From Paenibacillus sp. LHD-117 (lineage in GTDB: Bacteria > Bacillota > Bacilli > Paenibacillales > Paenibacillaceae), in the NCBI RefSeq assembly GCF_030929555.1, contig NZ_JAVFVT010000012.1:62001-126000 (forward strand): DNA of 64,000 nucleotides, in the 5' to 3' direction. This document shows, piece after piece, positions 51,852-60,307 of this stretch. The position numbers were made by a program, and so were the translations under genes. How positions within the stretch are numbered: the stretch's first letter is position 1; the number at the start of each line of letters is the position of its first letter. The notes under the pieces were generated by a model, which searched no databases, was not told the origin of the DNA, and saw only the letters and a list, made by a program, of their open reading frames with translations.

Positions 51852-53249
51852 ATGAGTAACCCATCTTCCGAAACCACGGAACGCCAAGGCAACATCCTCA
51901 TGCGCTTCATGCTGTTCACCGTCATGATTTCGTCGATGAGCGCCTTAATGTTTAATATCGTGCTGCCGCAAATCGGCGAGGAATTCCGGCTGTCGTTGCC
52001 CGAAGTCAGTTGGCTGTCTACCGCGTATACATTAATCTACGCTTTCGGAACCGTGACGTACGGCAAGCTGGCCGACCGATTCCAGTTAAAAAGCTTGCTG
52101 ACGTTCGGCCTGACGCTCTTCGCCGCGGGCTCTCTGCTCGGATTTTTGTCTCAATCGTTCGCGATGGCGCTCGTCGGGCGATGCCTGCAATCCGCGGGTG
52201 CCGCGGCGGTTCCGGCGATGGCCTTGATGATTCCGATCCGGTATTTCCCCGCGGAGAAACGAGGTTCCGCCATCAGCATGACGGCCGTCGGGATCGCGCT
52301 CGGAGGTGCACTCGGGCCGGTCGTCGCGGCGTTGCTGGCGAGCGTTGCGGGCTGGCGATGGCTGTTTGTTCCGTCGCTGCTCATGATCGCGCTTATTCCG
52401 CTCTTCCGCAAACATTTGAAAGATGAGCCGCTTGGGGAAATACGGAAATTCGACTGGCTGGGCGGGCTGCTGCTGGCAGCATCGTCCGCCGCGATCTTGC
52501 TGGGAGTCACGCAGCGGTCGTGGGTTTACGGAGCGGCCGGGGTGGCGGCTCTGATCCTGTTCGTCTGGCGGATTCGCACTATCAAATCCGGTGACCCGTT
52601 CGTCCAGCCCCGATTGTTCCGTAACAGGGAGTACACCGTCATGCTAGTGCTCTCATTTCTGATCAGCTGCTTCGGGATCTCGTTGTACTTCCTTACGCCG
52701 ATCCTGCTGTCGAACGTCTACCATCTCGAAGCGGGATGGATCGGACTCGCGATGGTACCGGCCGCGATCGCATCTTCGATTCTCGGACGGAAAGGAGGGA
52801 AGCTATCGGATCGCCGCGGCAACGCATATTTGCTATCGATCGCTTCCTGCCTATTAATCGTATGTTTCCTGCTGCTGTCGATCTTCGCCGGCGTCGCGGC
52901 GCCATGGATCTCGGTTTTCCTTATCTTCGGGAACGTGGGGCAGTCCTTCGTCCAAATCGCGATGTCGAACGCCGTCTCGCGTACGCTGCCGAAGGATCAG
53001 GCGGGGGTGGGCATGGGTTTGTTCTCCATGATCAACTTCATCTCGCAAGGCATAGCGGCGGGCGTCTATGGCGTACTTGCCATATCGGGCACGTCCATTA
53101 CGTGGAATCCGCTTAACGCGTTCCCGTCCAGCGCCACGTTCAGCAATCTGTATCTCGTCTTGGCGGGACTGCATATCCTCATCTTGTTGGTGTACCGGAT
53201 GCGGTTCGCGCCTCGGAAGCTCGAAACGGTCGTGGCGGTCAAGCGATAA
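51852..53249 (+). CDS. MFS efflux transporter (DHA2/TetL-like)
   Basis: 465 aa from ATG 51852 behind GCGAGGAG. About 14 transmembrane helices. The segment SWLSTAYTLIYAFGTVTYGKLADRFQLKSLL matches motif A of the DHA2 drug/H+ antiporters, and LVGRCLQSAGAAAVPAMALMIPIRYFPAEKRGSA with GGALGPVVAALLA fits the TetL/QacA group. It is an inner-membrane exporter of a toxic compound; the drug is unknown. Controlled by the TetR repressor upstream. Confidence 0.93.
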   Translation: MSNPSSETTERQGNILMRFMLFTVMISSMSALMFNIVLPQIGEEFRLSLPEVSWLSTAYTLIYAFGTVTYGKLADRFQLKSLLTFGLTLFAAGSLLGFLSQSFAMALVGRCLQSAGAAAVPAMALMIPIRYFPAEKRGSAISMTAVGIALGGALGPVVAALLASVAGWRWLFVPSLLMIALIPLFRKHLKDEPLGEIRKFDWLGGLLLAASSAAILLGVTQRSWVYGAAGVAALILFVWRIRTIKSGDPFVQPRLFRNREYTVMLVLSFLISCFGISLYFLTPILLSNVYHLEAGWIGLAMVPAAIASSILGRKGGKLSDRRGNAYLLSIASCLLIVCFLLLSIFAGVAAPWISVFLIFGNVGQSFVQIAMSNAVSRTLPKDQAGVGMGLFSMINFISQGIAAGVYGVLAISGTSITWNPLNAFPSSATFSNLYLVLAGLHILILLVYRMRFAPRKLETVVAVKR

Positions 53250-53296
53250 CTCGAATGGAATCGTGCACGTCCGGGCGTAGTGGAAGGATATGAATA

Positions 53297-53347
53297 ACGG
53301 CAATCGGAGACCGGCTATGGCGAGCGGTTTCCGATCGCCGTTTTTTT
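53297..53347 (+). terminator. terminator after MFS gene
   Basis: CGGCAATCGGA and TCCGATCGCCG arms with inner ACCG/CGGT, then TTTTTTT, 48 bp after the stop. Confidence 0.88.
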
Positions 53348-53429
53348 ACGACTGGCCTTATTCGCAGACAACGTTACTTTATCGACGACCCTCGCTAAGC
53401 TAACGGACCCGACGATCCTTGCTAAGCTC

Positions 53430-53614
53430 CTAACGGATCAGGAAGACCTTATCTTGATGAAAAGCGGCCCATTTGTATTCTAACGGATCTAGAGGACGCT
53501 ATTCGCGTCCATTTCCGGGTTTGAAGGCGAATATGGAGAGAATAAGGTCATCTCGATCCGTTACAATTGAAACGGGTCGATTTTCGGCGGAATAAGGTCT
53601 TCCTGATCCGTTAG
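53430..53614. repeat. nested inverted repeats, gene-free
   Basis: A 23-bp arm at 53430-53452 (starts CTAACGGATCAGGAAGACC) is repeated as its exact complement at 53592-53614. Inside it a related second pair (TAACGGATCTAGAGGAC near 53483 and GTCATCTCGATCCGTTA near 53557) is also inverted. TAACGGA occurs once more near 53401. There is no transposase. It lies in the 499-bp gap 53250-53748, which otherwise holds only the MFS terminator. It looks like a MITE- or REP-type intergenic element. Confidence 0.85.
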
Positions 53615-53748
53615 CGCTCGAATCATTTAGTAAGCACGCTGCCACGCTTTTACTCTGTTGTTCGTTCGTTGATTATTCTTCGGTTTAATTGGGCATTGCA
53701 CTCTGTATCTTTGCTTTGTTCGCGGGGTTGCTTCCGAATGGGAGTCGT

Positions 53749-54186
53749 TTAGTTGCGAGCTTTACCCAGCGCCGAAAGATTAGCAGCTAAGTCGTCAAAA
53801 TCCCGAATGAGTCTGTCCACGGTAGGCAAGTCGGCGGGCGACCAATCCAGGCTGTTTAAATGATGCGCCGGCAGCCAAACCAGCTTCTCGTGTTCGCGAG
53901 GCGAGGGTACGCCCGACGTGACGATCGCCATATGCGTAATCAGCCTGACTTGTACGGCCGGATAGTCGTGCACGATATCCGCTACAAGCCGGCCAACGGC
54001 AATGACGCAGCCGAGCTCTTCTTGGATTTCGCGAACGAGGCAAACCTCCGCCGTCTCTCCTTGTTCCAGCTTTCCGCCTGGAAACTCCCATAACCCGGGC
54101 ATCGACATGTCCGCCGACCGGAGAGCGCATAATACCTCTTTGTTTTTATTTACGATGACCGCCCCGGCCACAACGATTTTTTTCAT
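53749..54186 (-). CDS. Nudix hydrolase, MutT-like (8-oxo-dGTP diphosphatase type)
   Basis: 145 aa, ATG behind GGGGGCATTC. The Nudix box reads GGKLEQGETAEVCLVREIQEELG, with all the conserved positions GX5EX7REUXEEXGU. The N-terminal KKIVVAGAVIVNKNKEVLCALRS and the following WEFPGGK match small MutT-like enzymes that clean oxidised nucleotides. Cytoplasmic, single gene. It could also be a CTP pyrophosphohydrolase type; the exact nucleotide cannot be told. Confidence 0.92.
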   Translation of the reverse strand: MKKIVVAGAVIVNKNKEVLCALRSADMSMPGLWEFPGGKLEQGETAEVCLVREIQEELGCVIAVGRLVADIVHDYPAVQVRLITHMAIVTSGVPSPREHEKLVWLPAHHLNSLDWSPADLPTVDRLIRDFDDLAANLSALGKARN

Positions 54187-54435
54187 CCGAATGCCCCCAA
54201 TAGCTGATCATACCTTTGTCCTTGATGACCTCATCATACGTGATGGGAAGCCGTCATGCAAAGACGAAGCTTCGACGACAAAAACGACAAATTTCGCTTA
54301 AATTTTAATAAAATAGTTTGCGATTGGTAGTTGTAATTGTTTGGAACTTAGCGGAAAATAGAAATAGGTAAAATTTGCCGAACGTTGTCGAAAAATAGGC
54401 GTCTGGATGAATTCAAGCGGTTCGAGGTGTTGGTT

Positions 54436-56349
54436 ATGGCGGAGATAAAGAGATACTTATGGATTATCGTAGCAATGGCCGCATTCGTGGCGACGCTTAC
54501 TTTTGGGCCGTCGTCCGTTCAGGCTGCGGTTAACGAGAACAAAGGGAACGCAAGCACTATCACGAAGTGGCAGATGTTATGGGAGCAGCCGGACAAGCCG
54601 CTTACAATCTACGATGTGAACGCGCTTCCGGATGACGCGGGCTGGTTCGCCGTTCAAGCGGGCGGGGAGTATCCGAACGTGCCCGAAGGCGTCAGCTCGG
54701 CTTGGATCAAGTTCCGTCTGCCAGAATTGACTCAGATGCGGCCGGCGATGTATTTGAAAGAACTGTTTGCAAAAAACATAATAATATATATCGATTCACG
54801 CATTGTTCTAGAGCAAAAGAGAAATTATTCATTTGATTTTAATGAGCTAGTCGTACCCTTATCTATGAATGAATCAAATGATTTTGTCATAATTAAATTA
54901 GAGAAAAATGCCGAAAAACTGGGGCAACACCATGAAATAGTAATTGATGAGTTTAGCTCGGTACAAAAACAGTATTTCATAAGCGACCTAGTCGATGTTA
55001 TTTTAGGAGCATCATTGATCTTTATTTCAATATTAATGATGATTAGCTTTGTTTTCTTACATAAATCGTTTCTTCCTGGATGGAATTCATTGTCTATCGT
55101 TATGCTATCAATAGGTGTAATGATCCTAAGTTACTCGACATTCTTAGACAAGCTGTTTTTTGAGCAAGGGGCATTTTTATATTATTGTTTTGATATTGCA
55201 TCAGCGTTACTGATACCTTCCATTTTTACGTTTTTCGATAAAATATTTGGAGCAGGTCCATATGGGTTGATTCGCAAGTTCAAAAGAGTGCAAATATATT
55301 TCTCGTTTATTTGTATCCTTTTATTTATTACTTCATTTTTCTTTAAAGGAGTCACTGAATTTTATTCTACTTTTGGGACTTACGGTTTTGGGTTCTCTAT
55401 TTTAGTGGGAAATCTATTGTTAATAGGGACATTGGTGACTTATTGTCGGAGAGGCAATAGAGAAGCCATAATTTTAGTCTCTGGTTTCAGTATATTTGCA
55501 GGTGTGGGCTTAGCTGAAATGGCTTGGTATTTCATAAGTAATGGGATGCATAAAATGTTTTATTGGAAGCTAAGTATATTATTCTTTTTAGCTTCATTAA
55601 TCATCATATTGGCCCGCAGGATAGTAAAAAACTATGAGCAGGCTGTACAGTATTCGAAACAAATAGAGATATTTAACAATGAATTACAGCGATCCGAGAA
55701 AATTGAAATGATTAGTCATTTAGCAGCTTCTATCGCGCACGAAGTAAGAAATCCTCTACAAGTTACAAGGGGGTTCCTTCAATTATTGACCAAAAAAGCC
55801 GAATTAGAGAAAGATAAGAATTATATAACCCTGGCAATAGATGAACTTGATCGAGCTTCTGAAATAATTACAGATTTTTTGACGTTTGCTAAGCCTGATT
55901 TAGGAGAAGTGTTGCATCTTAATATAGCCGAAGAGATGCAACAAATAGAAGCGATTCTAGCTCCATTAGCAACCATGCAAGGCGGGATTATTAATGTAAA
56001 CGTTGAAGATGGTCTGGTAGTCCAAGGGAATTCGTCTAAGTTTAAACAAGCTCTTATTAATATTATTAAAAACAGCATTGAAGCTTTTGTAGATAATGGA
56101 AGAATAGATATTACCGGCTACTTTGACTCGGAGCATCAATTAATCGTTATTAATATAAAAGACAATGGAGAGGGAATGGAAGAAGTTGATCTTAAAAGAT
56201 TAGGCGAGCCTTATTACTCCAAAAAATCAAAAGGGACAGGTTTAGGGTTGATGGTCACATACCGAATAATCGAGGCAATGAAAGGAAAAATAAAGTTCAA
56301 CAGTAAGCGAGGTGTGGGCACTCAAGTAGATATTACTTTTCAAATATAA
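54436..56349 (+). CDS. 7TM (DISM-type) sensor histidine kinase, base-composition mosaic
   Basis: 637 aa from ATG 54436 behind GAGGTGTTGG. A signal or first helix (LWIIVAMAAFVATLTFGPSSVQA) leads to an extracellular DISM-type sensor (ISxxWQxxW...LPDDAGWFAVQAGG), then seven membrane helices (about 200-400) and a HisKA kinase with HEVRNPLQVTRGFL, NIIKNSIEA, DNGEGM and GTGLGLMVTYRI. The first 110 codons are GC-rich like the genome. From about 54,775 on the gene is strongly AT-rich (one 60-bp line counts 57% GC before, 35% after). This suggests recombination or transfer inside the gene. No response regulator gene is adjacent. Confidence 0.88.
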   Translation: MAEIKRYLWIIVAMAAFVATLTFGPSSVQAAVNENKGNASTITKWQMLWEQPDKPLTIYDVNALPDDAGWFAVQAGGEYPNVPEGVSSAWIKFRLPELTQMRPAMYLKELFAKNIIIYIDSRIVLEQKRNYSFDFNELVVPLSMNESNDFVIIKLEKNAEKLGQHHEIVIDEFSSVQKQYFISDLVDVILGASLIFISILMMISFVFLHKSFLPGWNSLSIVMLSIGVMILSYSTFLDKLFFEQGAFLYYCFDIASALLIPSIFTFFDKIFGAGPYGLIRKFKRVQIYFSFICILLFITSFFFKGVTEFYSTFGTYGFGFSILVGNLLLIGTLVTYCRRGNREAIILVSGFSIFAGVGLAEMAWYFISNGMHKMFYWKLSILFFLASLIIILARRIVKNYEQAVQYSKQIEIFNNELQRSEKIEMISHLAASIAHEVRNPLQVTRGFLQLLTKKAELEKDKNYITLAIDELDRASEIITDFLTFAKPDLGEVLHLNIAEEMQQIEAILAPLATMQGGIINVNVEDGLVVQGNSSKFKQALINIIKNSIEAFVDNGRIDITGYFDSEHQLIVINIKDNGEGMEEVDLKRLGEPYYSKKSKGTGLGLMVTYRIIEAMKGKIKFNSKRGVGTQVDITFQI

Positions 56350-56350
56350 T

Positions 56351-56384
56351 AAAAAAGCCGATGAATAGGTTCATCGGCTTTTTT
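56351..56384. terminator. bidirectional terminator
   Basis: AAAAAAGCCGATGAA and TTCATCGGCTTTTTT around TAGG, 1 bp after the kinase stop and 1 bp before the stop of the convergent NHLP gene. It ends both. Confidence 0.92.
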
Positions 56385-56385
56385 A

Positions 56386-56625
56386 TTAAGTCCATCTAGG
56401 AGCTCCTACCTCATTAACCGGCGCATCAGCCGGATTCTGCGGCAGAACCAAATGATATTTGCTATCCGTATCCTCAAGCACTTCGATCGAGATATCATCA
56501 GGGATATCGACGCCGAATGCGTCTCTGATTGCCGATTTTGGATCTGCTAGCAATTGTTTTTTGAACTCCGCATCTGTCCATGCTTTTTCGATGATTTGGT
56601 CTTTCAAATCTTGTGTGCTTGACAA
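56386..56625 (-). CDS. NHLP-family RiPP precursor peptide
   Basis: 79 aa. The start is a TTG at 56625 behind GAGAGGGTGATTG; upstream in-frame ATG codons have no ribosome site. The leader DLKDQIIEKAWTDAEFKKQLLADPKSAIRDAFGVDIPDDISIEVLEDTDSKYHLVLPQNP fits the nitrile-hydratase-like leader peptide family, whose members are precursors of ribosomal natural products. The tail after the leader is short (ADAPVNEVGAPRWT), without Cys and with only one Ser/Thr. The only enzyme gene beside it is a class I terpene synthase homologue upstream on the same strand (130-bp gap). No cyclodehydratase, radical SAM or lanthionine enzyme is in view. Confidence 0.82.
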   Translation of the reverse strand: MSSTQDLKDQIIEKAWTDAEFKKQLLADPKSAIRDAFGVDIPDDISIEVLEDTDSKYHLVLPQNPADAPVNEVGAPRWT

Positions 56626-56755
56626 AACAATCACCCTCTCAGATATGTATATGATTTCCACAAATAGTCTATCAGAATTTTTCGACAAAATCTACATCTA
56701 TTTTACTATATTCTACATATTCATAGTCCATATGGAATGGGTCAATAGTTTAACT

Positions 56756-57790
56756 TTAATGGGCTTGTTGAAGGCCAGCAAACAACAAATTAATCCCCCC
56801 GCCCAGCAGCTTGCGCTTTCGCTCTTCGAGCTGGTCTGCGATCCGATGCAGGCTCTCCAGCATGTAAAGGTTGAATGCAACCAGATCGGGCGGCGCGAAA
56901 GGATTCGCCAGGAGCTGCCCATGATATCGCACAGCGATTTCGGCGTAGGGCTTCATGCAGCCGCGTACGTATATGGCCGCTTCGATTCGCTCCTTCGACA
57001 ATGCGGTAGAATTGTAGCCTGGTTGGAAGTCTCTTGCTGTGGAATCGCTAACAACGGCGCTATCTATACCAGCTGCGATCATCGCCAGCAAGCCGTTATA
57101 GCTACCGTCCGCGAGATCTTCCTCCCAATCGGCCCAGTCGTCTAGCATCTGAAGCGTCATGAGCGTGATATCGACGGCTTCTTCGGTGGCTGCGATCCGC
57201 TCTGCCAGGGTCGATTCACTTACTTTAAGCGTTTTCCCCAATTCGCCTTGGGAATCATGCAGCAGCAACGCCCCGACGACGCTGATCTTCACGGGTCCGG
57301 CCTTGCCGGCTGTAAGCAGCGGATTCGTCAGGAAGTAGTTCCCTCGCCCTTCGTTCACGACGCTGTCCGCCCATATTCTGGCGTAACCATCGTAATAGCG
57401 CCAGAACGGGCTGTCGGACGGGAACAGTCCACGGAAAATGCGGAACATCTCTAGCTGGAGCATGTTGCCGAGAGCGAGCTGAATCTTCCAATCGCCTCCT
57501 GCAACATTGCTGTCCATCACATCGTCTTGAATAAAAAAGTAGAGCATGCCATATACATTGGCAAGCGCTAGTTGTCCGCACTGCTCGTCCGATAACGAGG
57601 CCGAATCCTGCATCCAAAACGGCAGAAGCGTGCAGATATAATCCTTGCCGCCATCCTTGTCGACGGGGTCGAATTTGGCCGCGTACGTGAGTCCCGTCTC
57701 GTTCAATGGGGGAGGGAAACTTGCAATAGCTTCCATAGCATTGCCGTAAACTCGGGTTAATTGAGGTTTATATCGATCGTACCACTCCAT
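56756..57790 (-). CDS. class I isoprenoid/terpene synthase homologue
   Basis: 344 aa, nearly all helical. Two aspartate-rich motifs for Mg-diphosphate binding are present: DDVMD (residues 89-93) and DDWADWEED (217-225). The second is like the squalene/phytoene and prenyltransferase type. SVVNEGRGNYFL lies between them. There is no membrane segment. The start is an ATG behind CGGAGGATGTCGGCAG. The reaction cannot be told: it could cyclise or couple prenyl diphosphates, or prenylate a peptide. It stands directly upstream of the NHLP precursor gene, which makes a joint product possible (inference). Confidence 0.78.
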   Translation of the reverse strand: MEWYDRYKPQLTRVYGNAMEAIASFPPPLNETGLTYAAKFDPVDKDGGKDYICTLLPFWMQDSASLSDEQCGQLALANVYGMLYFFIQDDVMDSNVAGGDWKIQLALGNMLQLEMFRIFRGLFPSDSPFWRYYDGYARIWADSVVNEGRGNYFLTNPLLTAGKAGPVKISVVGALLLHDSQGELGKTLKVSESTLAERIAATEEAVDITLMTLQMLDDWADWEEDLADGSYNGLLAMIAAGIDSAVVSDSTARDFQPGYNSTALSKERIEAAIYVRGCMKPYAEIAVRYHGQLLANPFAPPDLVAFNLYMLESLHRIADQLEERKRKLLGGGINLLFAGLQQAH

Positions 57791-58093
57791 CTGCCGACAT
57801 CCTCCGTTCGGACTAATTCGAAATCTCGATCTGGTTCTATATAACTATATCACGAGACTTATTAGACCGCCTGCAGAAATTGGAAGATGCTGAAGGAATT
57901 TTACCTGTTTTCTTACGCAAGTATCTGTTGAGTAAATGTAAAAAATCCAGTAAAATGGATGTGATTAAGAAAGAATCTTTCGAAACTAGACCTAAGTCGG
58001 GGGAGCGTCTATTACCTCAGAAGGTTCATTCGAACCTTCTCCTGCATTAAAGTTAATACCAGATGATAGTTCTTTAATGTGGAGGTCATAAGA
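57791..58093 (+). promoter_or_regulatory. 303-bp divergent control region with hairpin
   Basis: AT-rich gap between the terpene synthase gene (minus) and the hydrolase gene (plus). It holds a perfect hairpin AGAAGGTTC/GAACCTTCT with an ATTC loop (58019-58040), 53 bp before the hydrolase start. TAAAAT-like hexamers occur near 57952. No gene is supported. The hairpin has no T-run and may be a leader structure. Confidence 0.45.
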
Positions 58094-58663
58094 ATGAATA
58101 GAGACAAAGAGATTTACGTGCTTCTGACGGACACCGGAACGGTCTTGACGAGAATTATACGAACGTTTACGAAGGATCCGCTTAACCACGCGTCCATCGC
58201 ATTCGACCATGATCTAAACGAGGTGTACAGCTTCGGAAGGAAGAATCCGAACAATCCGTTTTTCGGCGGGTTCGTGAGGGAAGACGTGCGGGATGATTTT
58301 TTCCTGGACGCGATGTGCGCTGTATATCGCTGTACGGTCAGCGCTTCGGTTTATACGAATCTTAGGAATCAAGTCCAGCACTTCGAACAGAATCAAGACT
58401 TGTACAAATATAATCTCGTGGGCATGCTCGGCGTAGTCTTCAATATCGAATGGGAACGCAAATATTCGTACTTCTGCTCGCAGTTCGTGGCAACGATGTT
58501 CCAGCGAAGCGGCATGAACCTGGTCGACAAATCGCCATTGCTTGTTACGCCCGGCGACCTGCAGCATACGCCGGCGCTCGAATTAGTGTATCACGGCCAT
58601 CTGCACGGCTACGTCGGATGCCAGAACAGCATAGCCGCGGCAAGTACGTTCCAAACGGCCTAG
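58094..58663 (+). CDS. permuted papain-fold (YiiX/YebB-like) hydrolase
   Basis: 189 aa from ATG 58094 behind GGAGGTCATAAG. His comes first, in NHASIAFDHDLNEVYSFGRK near residue 33-50, and Cys later, in YFCSQFVATMF near residue 125. That order is the permuted NlpC/P60 or YiiX arrangement. Such enzymes cut amide or lipid acyl bonds, often at the membrane or cell wall. No signal peptide is visible. Its neighbours are the terpene/NHLP pair (divergent) and a terminator that isolates it from namA. Confidence 0.82.
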   Translation: MNRDKEIYVLLTDTGTVLTRIIRTFTKDPLNHASIAFDHDLNEVYSFGRKNPNNPFFGGFVREDVRDDFFLDAMCAVYRCTVSASVYTNLRNQVQHFEQNQDLYKYNLVGMLGVVFNIEWERKYSYFCSQFVATMFQRSGMNLVDKSPLLVTPGDLQHTPALELVYHGHLHGYVGCQNSIAAASTFQTA

Positions 58664-58697
58664 AAGAGATCTCATTGGATGAGATCTCTTTCTTTTT
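58664..58697 (+). terminator. terminator after hydrolase gene
   Basis: AGAGATCTCAT and ATGAGATCTCT around TGG, followed by TTCTTTTT, right after the stop. Confidence 0.9.
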
Positions 58698-58766
58698 GTA
58701 AGCGAGGTTGTGTTATGCTAACGATAGGCTGGTTTAAGCTACATAGAGACTTAGGAGGGAAAGAAA

Positions 58767-59801
58767 ATGCAGAGAGCAAGTTTGGACTCGTCCTTCAATA
58801 TCAAAAACTTGGAGCTTCGCAACCGCACCGTGATGGCGCCGATGTGCCAATATTCGGTTCACGGCAAGGACGGCACGCCGACGGATTGGCATTACGTGCA
58901 TTACGTCTCGCGCGCGGTAGGCGGCGTCGGGCTAATTATCATGGAGATGACGAACGTCGAGCCGGCCGGACGCATTACGGACCGCTGCCTCGGCTTATGG
59001 TCCGATGACCAGATTCCCGCATTCAAGCAAATCGTCGACGCGGCTCATGCGAACGGCGCGAAGATCGGCATTCAGATCGCGCATGCGGGCCGCAAGGCAA
59101 CGGATGATCCGTCGCCAGTGGCGCCTTCCGCGATTCCGTTCGACAGTCAATCGAAGACGCCCAGGGCGCTGACAACCGAAGAAACGAAAGCCATGGTGAT
59201 CAAATTCGGAGAAGCGGCGCGCAGGGCGGTCGAAGCGGGCTTCGACACGATCGAGCTGCATGGCGCGCACGGTTATCTCCTTCATCAATTCCATTCGCCG
59301 CGCAGCAACACGCGCGACGATGAATACGGCAAGGATCTGACTTTATTCGGCCGCGAGGTCATCGCGGAAGTGAAGAAGCGGATGCCGGAAGGAATGCCGT
59401 TATTGTTCCGCATCTCGGCGCTGGAATACGCGGAAGGCGGATACGAAATCGATTATGGCATCGAGTTGTGCCGCGCATACTTGGAAGCGGGCGTCGATTT
59501 GCTCCACATCTCCACAGGCGGAGAAGGCCATCCAAGTCCGGAGCGCCGTCCGAAGGTCGCGCCGGGCTTCCAGTTACATGCGGCTCAGGCGGTAAAGGAA
59601 GCGCTTGGCGTGCCGGTCATCGCGGTCGGCATGCTCGACGATCCGCAAGTCGCGGCAGAAGCGCTCGCAAGCGGCAAAGCGGATCTGATCGCCGTCGCCC
59701 GCGGACTGCTTCGCGATCCGTATTGGGCGCTGCATGCCATCGCGGCAAGCGGCGGCAATTACAAGTCCGCCGTGCCGACTCCGTACGAGCGGGGCTTTTG
59801 A
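58767..59801 (+). CDS. namA: NADPH dehydrogenase NamA (old yellow enzyme, YqjM type)
   Basis: 344-aa FMN enzyme that reduces activated C=C bonds of enones and similar electrophiles using NADPH. Marks of the YqjM group are MAPMCQYS (regulatory Cys near 26), IQIAHAGRKA (substrate His pair region), ELHGAHGYLLHQFHSPRSNTRDDEYG and the FMN site VARGLLRDPYW. The start is an ATG behind TTAGGAGGGAAAGAAA. Cytoplasmic, single gene. Identification is firm. Confidence 0.95.
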   Translation: MQRASLDSSFNIKNLELRNRTVMAPMCQYSVHGKDGTPTDWHYVHYVSRAVGGVGLIIMEMTNVEPAGRITDRCLGLWSDDQIPAFKQIVDAAHANGAKIGIQIAHAGRKATDDPSPVAPSAIPFDSQSKTPRALTTEETKAMVIKFGEAARRAVEAGFDTIELHGAHGYLLHQFHSPRSNTRDDEYGKDLTLFGREVIAEVKKRMPEGMPLLFRISALEYAEGGYEIDYGIELCRAYLEAGVDLLHISTGGEGHPSPERRPKVAPGFQLHAAQAVKEALGVPVIAVGMLDDPQVAAEALASGKADLIAVARGLLRDPYWALHAIAASGGNYKSAVPTPYERGF

Positions 59802-59904
59802 TCCGTGAAGGAACTAGACTAATTGGCCCAATTATGAGACTCTAAGGTAAATCATGGCTATAAGAGGTTGTTCAAAAAGTCATTGGTCATAAGGGGGATG
59901 TCTC

Positions 59905-60270
59905 ATGAAAGGTCAAGGCATGTTAATCTCGGCGTTCGTCTTCGCGCTCGTTATTGCTATATTTGCCGTCATTAACGTGGAACAGGTCGAAGTGAATTTC
60001 CTGTTCGCGAAGACGGCGACTCCGCTCATTCTGGTCATTCTGGTCTCTACGCTGCTCGGTGGGTTAACCGTAGGCTTGTTCGGCATGCTGCGAATATTCA
60101 AGCTGCAGCGCACGGTGAAATCGTTGGAGAAGAAAGTAGTCGAGATGACAGAAGCTGCCGAACCGTTCGAAGCGGCGTTCGGGAGCTCGAGCGCAAGGAA
60201 GACGCAGGCGGAACCGCAGGATGCCGCGGACAACGCAGCCGCCGGTTATCAGAATCTCAGGAACGATTGA
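59905..60270 (+). CDS. LapA-domain (DUF1049) membrane protein
   Basis: 121 aa. Two helices (MLISAFVFALVIAIFAVINVEQVEVNFLF and PLILVILVSTLLGGLTVGLFGM) are followed by a coiled segment LQRTVKSLEKKVVEMTEAAE and a low-complexity tail. This matches the LapA/YciS type inner-membrane family (DUF1049). The start is an ATG behind AAGGGGGATG. It is 37 bp upstream of the methyltransferase gene and may share its transcript. A TGTTCAAAAAGTC stretch 24 bp before the gene also occurs before the M29 peptidase. Confidence 0.88.
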   Translation: MKGQGMLISAFVFALVIAIFAVINVEQVEVNFLFAKTATPLILVILVSTLLGGLTVGLFGMLRIFKLQRTVKSLEKKVVEMTEAAEPFEAAFGSSSARKTQAEPQDAADNAAAGYQNLRND

Positions 60271-60307
60271 CGACAGACGACAGATGACGGAGCAAGAGGA
60301 AACGCAC

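Noticed and set aside
53430..53614. Insertion sequence
   Set aside because: No transposase coding region. The element is under 200 bp and consists only of inverted repeats.
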